Assembly (NCBI GenBank): GCA_025765595.1
Contig: JAIVFH010000052.1
Coordinates: forward strand, 151,501-215,500
Length of the DNA: 64,000 nt
Origin: Obelidium mucronatum
Lineage: Eukaryota; Chytridiomycota; Chytridiomycetes; Chytridiales; Chytriomycetaceae
Direction of reading: 5' to 3'
The position numbers were made by a program, and so were the translations under genes. The notes under the pieces were generated by a model, which was not told where the DNA came from, did no database searches, and saw only the letters and a list, made by a program, of their open reading frames with translations. Positions 36,732 to 47,050 of this stretch are shown here, piece by piece (position 1 is the first letter of the stretch; each line of letters opens with the position of its first letter).

Positions 36732-37478
36732 TCATGAAATTGGCTGGAAGGCAAGTAGTGGACCACGCGTAATCACCGTTTGTTCGGGAATAGTATCTTC
36801 GTCGTCGTCGTCGGCTGTAAAGAATCCATCTTCATTCTCCGCATTCTGCTTGATCCATCCCGGAAACAGAACCGTATACGCCTTCATGGTTCGCTGGTCA
36901 ACAAATACAAAAGAGGCCAGCATTGGTGTTGTGCCGTCAGCAGCAGGAGGAATAACTGCAGGTCCAAAAGGATCAGACACGATGCAGTAGTAGTATGTCT
37001 TGACCTGTTCCGTTTCGCCATCCGCCGAGAGAGACGTAATCTGGTACGAGAAGGCAATGCGCGGCAGGTTGTCGACAATGTGTTGCACGGGATCGATAAC
37101 CGCCTCGCTTGACACCCCTTGGATCACATTCACCGACATGATCAGCGAGCTCAGCGCACTAACAAGCTGGGGCGATTGCGTGAGGTGCTGCCTTGCTTGC
37201 TCTAGAGTCTCGAACACCCATTCGTGCGGATACACAACGACAGCGGCACGGGGAATCAATGCCTTGGCTGCGACAATACACGGAACGTCATCCACAAGCG
37301 CAAGATCAAAGATATGCTCGCGCTGCTCGGAGGTTGGGCTGAGCGACCCCATCTTGTTGGCTTCGATGCGGCCCCAGATGCTGGCCCACAGTCGTGCTGG
37401 CATGCGCGAAGCCGCCAAAGCATCAGAATTTGCTGCCAGAAACTGGTCTAGACTTTCCTCAATGGGATGCTTGGACAT
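36732..37478 (-). CDS. TTLL12 N-terminal-domain-like protein, copy 1
   Basis: Single exon, 248 aa, ATG at 37478. The protein is identical to copy 2 at 49659-50405. The N-terminal part (LDQFLAANSDALAASRMPARLW) and the segment VYPHEWVFETLEQARQHL resemble the SET-like N-terminal region of TTLL12, but there is no tubulin-tyrosine-ligase domain afterwards. The rest (SYQITSLSADGETEQVKTYYYC and an acidic DDDDED tail region) does not match a family I know. The resemblance is from memory of motifs and is only moderate. It shares a 123-bp promoter with the GATA gene. Confidence 0.7.
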   Translation of the reverse strand: MSKHPIEESLDQFLAANSDALAASRMPARLWASIWGRIEANKMGSLSPTSEQREHIFDLALVDDVPCIVAAKALIPRAAVVVYPHEWVFETLEQARQHLTQSPQLVSALSSLIMSVNVIQGVSSEAVIDPVQHIVDNLPRIAFSYQITSLSADGETEQVKTYYYCIVSDPFGPAVIPPAADGTTPMLASFVFVDQRTMKAYTVLFPGWIKQNAENEDGFFTADDDDEDTIPEQTVITRGPLLAFQPIS

Positions 37479-37601
37479 TTTTGCTGAGCTCTTTCTCAAC
37501 AGAGTGAGTGATCAAAAAGAAAAGTATAAAATCTGGCCCTCCACCCTAAACTAGCCACCACCACACAAGTGCCACTACTGCCCCATCCGCCCACCACACC
37601 A
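37479..37601. promoter_or_regulatory. Divergent promoter of gene pair, copy 1
   Basis: 123 bp between the two ATGs. TATAAAA at 37525-37531 on the plus strand lies 71 bp before the GATA gene start. It is preserved in the second copy at 50452-50458. Confidence 0.5.
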
Positions 37602-38894
37602 ATGAGAAACATCAAGAGCAAGTCTACGCGAGCAGCAGCAAGCGCGTTCCGTGTGCAGAAAGACAGCGCGTCGCTGTTGTCCGAAGACGCGATCACCTTC
37701 AGCTTCGTCTTTACGGCCCCGTCGTATGCAGCACTGCCATCTGCGGGCTGCAGCGCAGTGAATTCACCAGAGCGCGACTCAGCCAGCGCAGAGCCCTTTG
37801 GTCGCACTGGCGATATCTGTCCAAGCACCCACAATCACGTTTCGCCAGATATGCCACTTCGTGCCATCACAGGTTCTTCGTCAGTGAGCAAGGCGTGCGC
37901 CGCGCTGGTCCAAGTGCTCAGCATGCCGCCAGAGGGCTTTGATCTGTCTGTCAAGATTCTGCCAGGGTCGTGGGTGGAGGCGGACGATCGGTTCGTGTCG
38001 CCAAACAGGGATTATCTCAAGCGGTCTGCAATGTGAGTATCTCCAAAAGCTCTTCGTTCTTTTCCGTTTTGTATCGCACACTGTTTGTTTGGAGACACTG
38101 TGTTGTGTTTCGTGGGGCTGTTCTTTCCCGCTTTCAAATGTTGTGATTCTGATTTCTTTACCTCATGCAGGTCCACACCGGCTCCTACATCTGCAGCGTC
38201 ACCAGCATACTCGGATGAAGAAGAGTCTATCCACGATGACAGCGTGTCTGCTGTTCCGCCCAAAAAGAAGCAACGCAAGAACTCTGCGACGCCATCCCTC
38301 CTTACTGTATCGTCGACAGCAAACTCCCGCCGCGCGTCAGTTGATTCCTTGGGAGATGTAGCACCCAACTGCAGCCGACACTCTAGTCCCGACGACTCTC
38401 TTCTCGAAGACTCCAGCATCGCGTCGGCAGCAACTAGCACTGCCAAACAAGGATTCAAGAAGCAGAACATGTATGCACCAAGCGCCATGCCGTCGCTCCC
38501 ATCAAGAAGGGCCGCCAAGACTGTGCTGCATGTGAACACAGACGAAGAGAGTGACGGATACCAGAGTGGCGCCAACAACACGTCTTCTGAAACCGAAAAC
38601 AGCAATCCCAAGCATCCGTCTCACGGCAAACTGAACGCGTCTCGGAGCAAGACAGTCTTTGTGCTTCCTGCTGGAGTGAGTCCCGCCAAGCCTGGTGTGT
38701 GCCACTTTTGCAAGTCCAACAAGACTGGCCAGTGGCGACGGGGACCAGGAGGAATGCGGACACTGTGCAATGCGTGTGGAATCAACTGGTGCCGCAAAGT
38801 GCGGGCGTACGCGCGAAACAAGAACATGAGCGTAGAGGCAGCCGAACGAGCGGTGGGAGCCGATGAAGCTTGGTTTCGACGAACCTGCGTATGA
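37602..38894 (+). CDS. GATA-type zinc-finger transcription factor, copy 1
   Basis: Two exons, 37602..38032 and 38171..38894; 385 codons, 384 aa. One GATA finger near the C-terminus: C-x2-C-x18-C-x2-C with QWRRGPGG and LCNACGINWCRK, followed by a basic region (RKVRAYARNK) that would contact DNA. A KKKQRK stretch could be a nuclear signal; the rest is Ser-rich and disordered. It differs from copy 2 at four residues (Val/Ala, Trp/Cys, Arg/Lys and Val/Leu). Fungal GATA factors govern nitrogen, iron or light responses; I cannot say which applies here. Confidence 0.9.
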
Positions 38895-39139
38895 GTCGTG
38901 TTTTCAACTGAGATCAAGGTTGTATATTATAGTTCCTGTGAGCGAGTATTTATTTCCGTAGACTTTTACATTTTGTCCTCCTCTTTTTTATACGTTATTA
39001 TTTTTGAGCTATTTACTATTTGTATTCTGTATGTTCTCCTTATGTATTTTTGGCCCCTGTGTAAAGCGTCTTTTTGTCTTCATGAAGTATTTTGAATAAA
39101 CGTATTTAATTTTTTGAATAGATCATTGCAAACACAAAC

Positions 39140-39706
39140 ATGTTCTTCTTTGTTCTCGCCTGTGTTGCATGTCTCGTTGTTGCGATTCGGTTCGTGCAGT
39201 GGAAGCGCGAACACGGCGGCGATTTCAATCCAGCGTACGAGGGCTTTGCAGACAGCCTGCGCTCGGATGCAGCGTGGCTGTTACGTGCGACGGTCGAGGC
39301 GGCGCGCGGCGGGGCTGCGCAGCTGCGGGCGTGGCGCGACGGCGGGTTTGCGGCGCCGTGGCTCGCGAACAGCGGCGCGGGCGGCTTCGTGCGAACAGCG
39401 GCGGCGCCACGCACGGCGCCGTCCGGCCGCTACTCGTTTCTCTTCGACGACGTGTCCGACTGCGACGACCGCGACCCGGCGACGCCGCGCGCCTTTGCCG
39501 CCTCGCTGGACCTCGACGTCGACCTGGACCTCGAGCTTGGCGCGCGTCCAAAGACAGTGCGCGAGCTGGACGCCGGCCAGCTGCCGCCAGTGGCAACTAC
39601 AGTGAATGCACCGGCTGCATCGGCGAAGCAGCTGCTTAGTGACTTGTTCGATGAGCAGAATCAACGTGAAGATAACAGCAGTGGCCAGTCCCTCGTAAAC
39701 CTTTAG
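39140..39706 (+). CDS. Small single-pass membrane protein, unknown function
   Basis: Single exon, 188 aa. The N-terminus MFFFVLACVACLVVAIRFVQW is a signal anchor or uncleaved TM; KREHGGDFNPAYEGF follows. The remainder is Ala/Arg-rich, then acidic (LDLDVDLDLELG). Most of the coding sequence (39190-39600) is extremely GC-rich, so open frames exist on all strands here. I chose this frame for its ATG context, hydrophobic start, and normal composition at both ends. No known domain. Located just after the GATA gene on the same strand. Confidence 0.55.
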   Translation: MFFFVLACVACLVVAIRFVQWKREHGGDFNPAYEGFADSLRSDAAWLLRATVEAARGGAAQLRAWRDGGFAAPWLANSGAGGFVRTAAAPRTAPSGRYSFLFDDVSDCDDRDPATPRAFAASLDLDVDLDLELGARPKTVRELDAGQLPPVATTVNAPAASAKQLLSDLFDEQNQREDNSSGQSLVNL

Positions 39707-39859
39707 AGGTGGTCCCCGTCGCATCGAAAGTCAAACCAAATTGTGTATATGCAACTCAAACTCAGTACTGAACTACAAATAAACATCATGCAGAGGAGGC
39801 CACCTCCTTGCCGTTCGCTAAAAAAATTGTTCTAGATTTCCTTAAACTCAACAAAGGAA

Positions 39860-42185
39860 ATGACCGCGCCATCACTGACCACCCGTCTCACAAAGCCCAT
39901 TCTCACGCTCATCTTTTCGTTCGTAGACTCACCCTCTGAACTGGCAGTTACGTGCTCCACGTTTAACTTAATCAGTCACAATGATCTGCTTCGCGCTTCT
40001 TGGCTAAGAAACCACGCTGATATACTTGCCGCTTGGGCACAGCAAGTAATTTCGACGCGATCTCAGGGAGGAGATCGCTGTGTGGCTACTTTTCCGGGAA
40101 GAATCATCACAGAACCCGTACTTGCTCTTGCCTTCGACTCTCTCTCTTCGACAATTGGGACTCCAGCCTCTGACATACTCTTCAAAACTCTTTGGTCACT
40201 TGCAGCACAAAGAAAGTATTCCGACGTAATGTATGGCGTTTTGGCTGAAGGATACCTCAGCAGACCGCCATCCCTTCCACGGCCAAATTCCATAAGACAA
40301 CCAGCAACGCAAGACCGACCCCCAATTGCGTCAGCGTCAATTTCAAGCCCCTTTCTTCAAAGTTTTGACAATATTGCTTGGAGAGACGCGTTGATGGTTG
40401 CCGTTAAGACATCAACTGAATCTCCCCGTTTCATTGATGCTCTGCTCCTCAGATTTCTCGATTCCATTAATCCATTCATTGTGAGTGTCTTCTTTCTCCC
40501 GTTGGTTTTCCTTTTGTTGTTGTTTGTTGGCTGAAATGTTAAAATTATTTTTAGCCTGAGGCTACGCTGCTTGCTGCCTCAAATGGGAAACTACGACCAA
40601 TCTCGCTCTTTTCTGAAACCGTTGCTGGCGGAAAAGTTATCCAAGAGCGTGGTCTTGAGATGCTGCGTGCCGCTGCTTCCAATGGTCATCGTGACGTAGT
40701 TCTCTACCTCGTAGGTCGTGGCGGTTTCAGTGAACATCACGACGCTCTCGTGAGAACTTACCGTGGTCTTCATATTCTCTTGGAAGCGTCCGAGAAGGGT
40801 GTTTTGGATTCCGCCTTTTCAAGTGTGATGGAAGGTTGGAAGAATACAACAAACAATGGAACTTCAAATGAAGAAGATCAACTGCAAATGAGATGGCGAA
40901 TGGCATGTGAAATGGCGTGTGAGAGAAACTATTTGGAGCTTGTCAAAAAGTTGCTGGATGCAAGAACACCAAAACAGCTCCAAGATGGCGAGCTCAAGAT
41001 TAAACTTCGTATGATTGCATTAGCAATTCAGAATGGTCATAATGAGCTGGGAAACACATTGTTGCAAATTGCTGCCAAGGAGGAGGCAGACGCAAATTCC
41101 GCTACCATTGAATCTGGGATGTCGAACATGCTAGCTGGACTTGGATCATTGGCCACTGAAAACGAACGAAATGGTCTTCTTTTGAGAAGGTGCGCTCTTT
41201 TGTTTTTAACCGTAAATCATTCGTAGTAATTTAATGCTGTCTTCTCAGATACTGCCACATTCCTGACCACAACCTTGCCCCCCAAATCGGTCTTACGGTT
41301 ACTGATACTCATAACGATTGGAAACAAAATGTGGGATATCATCGCGCAACTATTATTCGATTTTTGTGCAATAGCAATACCTCTTTCCTGGGTAGCCTTG
41401 ACAAGAGCCAATTAAAAGATGATCTTTGGAGTGCATTCAAATTGGGCCATTTCGAAGCTGCAAAGTATCTGAAGGACGCCACTGGTAAGATTTTTTAATC
41501 TTACCTTTTGTCATCTTGTGTGTATCTCCATATCATTTTTTTTAAAACAGGAATTCAAGTGGAATGGATGGACACTGCGTCTTCATGGAGTCTCGTTGAA
41601 GTCGCCAACAATGACCTGACAGTCAATGCAAGCGACTCGATTCCACCAGCTCTTGCCATGGCGCTCTTTGAGACGTTGGGTGGTTCTTGGTGTGTTGGGG
41701 TGGGTGACAGTCGAGGCGCAGTGGTGACGTCCAAAGATATTGGGGCCCTTTTGGTTGCCGCAGAGGCATCGAAAGATTCATCTTTGGCACGTTTGAAAGT
41801 GAGTGACTATGATGCTGCGTCGCGTCAAATCTCGCGTGACATTTCCTTCCTCACGCAATTGCATCCACGAATGATTATTAATCCGGAAGATAAACTGTGG
41901 ACTAAGTTTTTGGATGGAAAGCTGGAGGCGGCAGACAAGGGAGAAGGGTTGTCATGGATGGAGCCTAAGCAAGAGGAAACTGCAGCTCAGGATGATAGTG
42001 CTGAGCAGGTGAACAATCCAGTCACTTTGTGGAGAGATGAAATGGGATTGAAAGAGGAAAGGGAGAATGAGGAGCTCAGCTTTTATTTGGGATTGGGGGG
42101 TCGTTTGCCAGAGACGTCGGCGCAAACGGCTGAGGAAAAAAAGGCTGAAAGCGAATTGGCCCGTCAATTTCACGCCGAGTATTGA
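39860..42185 (+). CDS. F-box-like ankyrin-repeat protein
   Basis: Four exons, 39860..40480, 40555..41189, 41249..41484 and 41551..42185; 709 codons, 708 aa. The N-terminus (LTKPILTLIFSFVDSPSELA) resembles an F-box, followed by weak ankyrin repeats (EMLRAAASNGHRDVVLYLV, ACERNYLELVKKLLDA, SAFKLGHFEAAKYL). The C-terminal part is charged, ending ELARQFHAEY. Possible SCF adaptor. It is related in layout, and perhaps in origin, to the gene at 13190-14848. Its stop is 70 bp from the stop of the convergent adenylation-ankyrin gene. Confidence 0.75.
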
Positions 42186-42255
42186 TGATATTCTTTCGTA
42201 CTTTTTATTTATTTTTCCTCTTGCTTCAAACAGATGAATACTTTTTATTTCTAAA

Positions 42256-45200
42256 TCACTTCACAAATCGCGATACACTTTTGGTCCCCCCACTTCCCCC
42301 CAACGATTTTGCAATGTCGCCAAAAACACTTGACCGCAACCCACCCCCTCGTAATGCCTCCCCACATCGAGCCCTCCTTTCCGCTATTTCCAAAGCATCT
42401 TCACCGTCTTTATCTTTGAGTTTTGCATCAGCACCACGAGCAATTAAGACTTTGACGATTCCTCCGTGACCATTCACACTCGCCCAATGTAGGGCTGTTC
42501 GACCCCATTCATCCTTAAGATCAAGCAAACGCTTTTCGCCTTGAGATCCAACAAGATCAAGCAAAAATCCCACTACAGCATTTGGTGCGCCAGCACGAGA
42601 TGCATGATGTAACGGCGATTGCCCATTATCGTCTCGTTGGAAAAGAAATGTGTTGGCCAGAGAATTAACTGCCAATGGCCCTTTCCGTTTTCCATTCAAG
42701 GCCATTGATGTATTACTTGTGCCGCCAGCAAGTAGGAGCTTTAATAGAGAAACTGGACCATGCTGGCTTGCGAGGTGAACACACGTAGCACCAGTTGCAT
42801 CCAACTGTGATAGCAAAGCTCCATTTTCAAGCAAAACTCTGGCAACTTCTTCATGAGAGTTAATGCAAGCAACGTGAAGTGGGCATGTCATTCTCTTTTT
42901 CGATCCGTCTCCCAACACATTGGCGTTCAAATTGGTGATAACAAAATGAGCGTGCTCTGGAAGATTTTTTGCTGCACAAGCAAATAGTAGAAGAGATTGT
43001 GGATTATTTGAATTTGCTGTGGATTCGGAATTGACTTCTTTGGAATTTTTCGTTGTAGGCTTCTTTGTGGAGTGTTGGGTTGCATTTTCTGATTGAGACG
43101 CCGAAGTGATTGATAAGCTTGACACGTCCCCAAAGGATTCCGCCAGATACTCTGCAAAATCTTTTAGCCGAGGACGCTTGATCAACTCTGCAGGAGCCAA
43201 AACTCCAAGCAATTGCCCAAATCCATTTCCACCGCCACTAGGGCCTAGAACTTGTGTTGCAGCATCTTCGTCAGAGCTGGCATCCCCACTCGTTTCAGCG
43301 ATAGCAATAGCTCCGGCTTCTGAAAGCAAGTTGTTGAGCGTCTTGCAAACGACAAGGGCTTTTAAAGAGTCGCCACCAAGTTCAGCAAACTTCATTTGAC
43401 GAGACAATTGAAGGTTGTCAGCAAGGCCTAATACAGACTTCCATACTTGACTGACAGTGTCTTCCCAAAAATTGAGTTGAGCGGGCCCTTCATCATCTTG
43501 GCTAGAGTAGGAAGAATACTGAATAGGTCTTGATGCAAGATCTCTACGTGAAATTTTACCCGTAGGTGTGAAAGGAAGTTCTTGTAGAAGAATAAACTTG
43601 GATGGTATCATATGGCGTGGGAGAGTTTTTTCTGAGATAAAGGTGAGAATCTCTGTCAGAATCTTTGTTGCATTGCGGTCTGATTCGGCTTCGCCTTCCT
43701 TTTGATTGAAGTATAGAGATTCATTTGTTGGGACAATATAGCAAGCAAGTAGTTGTGCTTCTTTGTTCCAGACAACAGCTATGGAGTTCAACAGAGCTTT
43801 GGCTGATTGCAAGAGAGATTGTTCGACTTCTTCCACTTCAACGCGTTGTCCATTTATCTGCATCCCCCCAAAAAATTTCAGCAAGTTTGATAGAATTCAT
43901 AGTTTTTTTGTCACCTTGATTTGAGTATCGCTTCTTCCTACAAATTCCAGTGCTCCTACGCTGACGGAGGAGCCCCCAAAATCAAAACAAAATGTCCCCA
44001 GATCTGCCGAAAGATATACTACCTTTGCTAAATCTCCTGTTCTGAATATTTTGCCCAGTGTTGGGTGTTTCAAGAACCTCTCTGCTGACAAACCGTCCCG
44101 CTTTAAATACCCTTCTCCGACTTGCAGACCACCAATCCAAATTTCGCCAATCAGTTCTTTCTTTTCTTTGGAGGCAAGCCAAACAGTCTCATTGGTTATT
44201 TGTATCATGTCTGACCCGGATACACTCAACACGCTTTCCATCCCCAAGAGAGGCAGCCCCGCTCGCGGCTGCATAAGGTATATTGAATTACCTTTCATTC
44301 CTGTGCTTCCCATAAACTTCCTATTTCCTACATCGGTTACTGTTGAACACATTTGGTATACGGCGCATTCCGTAACACCGTACGTATTCATCAATCGAAC
44401 ACCCTTCTCCCTACATTTGGCCACAACACTTGTTCCCATCGGCTCTCCACCCAACGCCACAACTTTCAACGTTTCCGGAATCTCTCCCAAAACAGTATCA
44501 AACAAACTCGGATTCGTGCAAACATGAGTTGCTCCCGTCAACGCAAGACATGTAGACAGCGATGCCATTACAAGACTTCGCGTTGCACGAGCAATAATGG
44601 AGCCTGTACACAAAGAACTCAAGTGGTCGCCCAGGCTGGGATCAAATGTGTGCGATGACGCAATAAAGACGGTGCTGTTGCTGTTTGTCTCGTGGGAATG
44701 TGGTTTGGCGGTGATTGCATACGCGGACAATGCTTTGAGGCTGGAAACACAGCCTTTGGGCCGTCCTGTTGATCCACTCGTGAAGTAAATGTGGGTGATT
44801 TCTGACTCGGTGTATTCCGACCAGTCTAGTTCGGGCAATTTGGCATTGAAATCTATCGTTGTAAGGTGCTCGTCAAGTGCAAGAACAGCTGGCGCTCCCT
44901 GTGTTTGACGGTCTTGAAGTTTTGATAATGCTTCTTGAACAACCTTCGAATCGGACAAATTCGAAAGAATATACAATGCCGGATCGGCATCCTCAAGAAT
45001 CAGAGGGAGTCTCGGGTCAGATAAGTCAATTGGCACCAAAACTGAGCACGGGACATTATCAACGATCGCAACAGCTCAAGAGATAAGGCAACAAACCAAC
45101 AGACGGACGACATAATATACAGGCAAGATGAAGAAGAGGAAGGTAAGGACCATCCGACACTCCAACCGCAACTACAGCATAAATGATGTAAGCTGTCAGA

Positions 45201-45477
45201 ACTTTCCAAAAACAGACTGACCGTTCACGAGCCCATCACCCCCCCTTTTGATTCCTTTTACTTGTTTTGATATTTCATTGGCCCAACTTCTAGCCATGTT
45301 CCAGACTTGTATCCGGGTCCATGTCTTGAGTACAAACCCCTTCACGTGTCTTGTTTCAGACTTCATTGATGAGGGGCAAGAAGAATCTTGCGCATTAGGC
45401 GAAGAGAGGTGGAGCAAAGAAACAGCAGTTGGCTGAATTTGGACAGTGTTCCATATTTGTTGAGGCAAGAAGGTCAT
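42256..45477 (-). CDS. Adenylation-thiolation-ankyrin protein (NRPS-like / AASDH-like)
   Basis: Four exons, 45477..45222, 45171..45097, 45041..43915 and 43857..42256; 1020 codons, 1019 aa. Adenylation core motifs: YFTSGSTGRPKGC (A3), NTYGVTECAVYQ (A5), GEIWIGGLQVGEGYL, FRTGDL (A7), GRSDTQIKINGQRVEVEE (A8, rebuilt across intron 3) and PFTPTGKISRRDL (A10, catalytic Lys). A carrier domain follows with LGGDSLKAL, whose Ser takes phosphopantetheine. The C-terminal 300 residues are ankyrin repeats (HVACINSHEEVARVLLENGA, GRTALHWASVNGHGGIVKVL). No condensation, reductase or thioesterase domain. It would activate an amino or carboxylic acid as AMP ester and load it on its own carrier. The end of exon 2 is uncertain (three possible donors, all in frame). 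Confidence 0.85.
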
Positions 45478-46356
45478 TCGAATGAAAAAAAAGAATGAAA
45501 GGAAATCAGTGTTTCTATTGTCGTTTTTGTACAAAATCGAAATACAGGCGCAAATTTCGCGCGCCATTTCAATTTGCGCTTCGATTCGCGCCAACACCGT
45601 TTTGACCCTTCCCATGCAACCAGCCATCCAAACAAGTGCCGAAACCGGTTTGTATAGTTTCGATCTTGGTTCCTGAAGCTCCTGAAGGTCGCCTGAAGGT
45701 CCAGGAAGTCTATTTTGCCTTTGTCTTGAACAAGAAGCAACAAACCGATGGCCCAACAACTACAGGAAGGGCACAATAACGAATTTATTCAATAAACAAT
45801 TTACATATCTCATATTTTGTACTTGATTTCACCCCTGTGTGACTTTACTCAGTTGAGTCCCCAACCGTCCATCGACCCTTCACCAAGTCAAAACATACCC
45901 CAGCAAACTACTGGATACTTTGCTGGGGTACCAGATGATCTGATGACCCGGAATTGGGTTCCTTTATCACAAAGATCGTCATAACGTCACAGAAAATATC
46001 ACCTCAAGGGTTGAAGTACTTACCTCATATAGCAACATGTTCCTTGCAAGAAAATCCCTCAAAAGAATCGTATTACATCATATGGAGGGTAATTGCGGAC
46101 GGAATCTTCACAAATATGCTTGCAATGCCTGCTTGTCTCAACCAAAAGTCCCGCCAGGCATCCATTGGGGCGCTCTCTTGTTGAGGGGGTTTCATACAAT
46201 CAAAAGAAAACTCTGAAAGACCCCCAGCTCGATGTTTGGAGCGGCTAAATAGTCAGGGGCGGCCGGGAGAAGGGATGGCGCGAATCGAGGCGCTAATAAT
46301 TTTGGATAGCTCCATTTTTTTGATTTTCTGCAAAAACGACAATATTTCACAACATA
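45478..46356. other. Intergenic region with inverted repeat
   Basis: 879 bp between the adenylation gene and the Cys-rich gene. No supported gene. It contains a perfect 12-bp inverted repeat at 45896-45930. Confidence 0.5.
45896..45930. repeat. Perfect inverted repeat, 12-bp arms
   Basis: TACCCCAGCAAA at 45896-45907 and its exact reverse complement at 45919-45930, with an 11-nt loop. Could be a cruciform, a binding site, or the trace of a small element. Confidence 0.8.
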
Positions 46357-46881
46357 CTAAAACAGAAATAACGCGCTGAGCATAGCAGCTCCAACCGAAG
46401 TGGATGCTAAAAATCCACTACTCGCAGCTTTCGTGTGTTGGGTTGACGATGCTGTCGTTGTTGTTGTTCCCCCAAGGACCGGTCCCTTTTCAATGGCAGT
46501 GGGGGTGCTGTTGGTGGCAAAGAACTGTTGACAAATGCTGTCAGCGACACCAATTTGCACCGATCCTCCCTGCAGAGTCCCCTTCAACGCTCCATCAAGG
46601 CATCTGCAGGCTGGTACGACGATCGGGATTAGAAATTCAAAAGAATCAGACGATATGAATATAACCTGCACAGACAACTGAGGCAGAAGGGTTGTAACAG
46701 AGAGGTGCCAAGCCAACGCACGTGTTTGGTCGAACAGACCCAAAGCATTCAGCGCCCCAGGCAGAACAGGTTGCTGTTTGCCGGTCATGAGTTTGAGTCC
46801 AGAACTAGAAACGAACTCACTAAATGCAGCAGAAGCTGTTGAGGTCAGAGCAGCGATAGCGATAGCAATGGATGTTTTCAT
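46357..46881 (-). CDS. Secreted Cys-rich protein, probably GPI-anchored
   Basis: Three exons, 46881..46821, 46773..46666 and 46610..46357; 141 codons, 140 aa. Splicing (donor A|GTGAGT at exon 1) brings the signal peptide (MKTSIAIAIAALTSTASA) in frame with a domain holding eight Cys: spacing C-x6-C-x8-C-x6-C-x8-C-x2-C-x1-C and one more before QQFF. A Thr/Ser-rich stalk and a C-terminal hydrophobic segment (STSVGAAMLSALFLF) follow, typical of a GPI signal. The eight-Cys count recalls CFEM proteins, but the spacing does not fit that pattern. Likely at the cell surface or wall. Reading straight through without splicing destroys the Cys pattern, which supports the model. Confidence 0.75.
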   Translation of the reverse strand: MKTSIAIAIAALTSTASAAFSEFVSSSGLKLMTGKQQPVLPGALNALGLFDQTRALAWHLSVTTLLPQLSVQVIFISSDSFEFLIPIVVPACRCLDGALKGTLQGGSVQIGVADSICQQFFATNSTPTAIEKGPVLGGTTTTTASSTQHTKAASSGFLASTSVGAAMLSALFLF

Positions 46882-47050
46882 TGTTTTTTTTTTTTGGTGA
46901 AGTTCGTTTCAGCAGTTTCGAACTTGAAACAAGGTATTCTTTAATTTTACGTCATTCTGGAACTGTTCCTATTTTGGGTGCACAACTTCATGTGGAAATG
47001 GTGTACGTAGATATTCTGGAAGGATTTATTTATCACACACACAGGAAAAA

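Larger units (their letters stand above)
36731..39060. repeat. Segmental duplication, copy 1 (about 2.33 kb)
   Basis: Nearly identical, in direct orientation, to 49658-51990 (offset 12927, then 12926 after a 1-nt indel in the GATA gene intron). It carries an intact divergent gene pair and its promoter. By eye there are roughly 30 differences over 2.2 kb, mostly silent or in the intron; similarity fades within the 3' UTR of the GATA gene, after about 39000. Confidence 0.95.
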
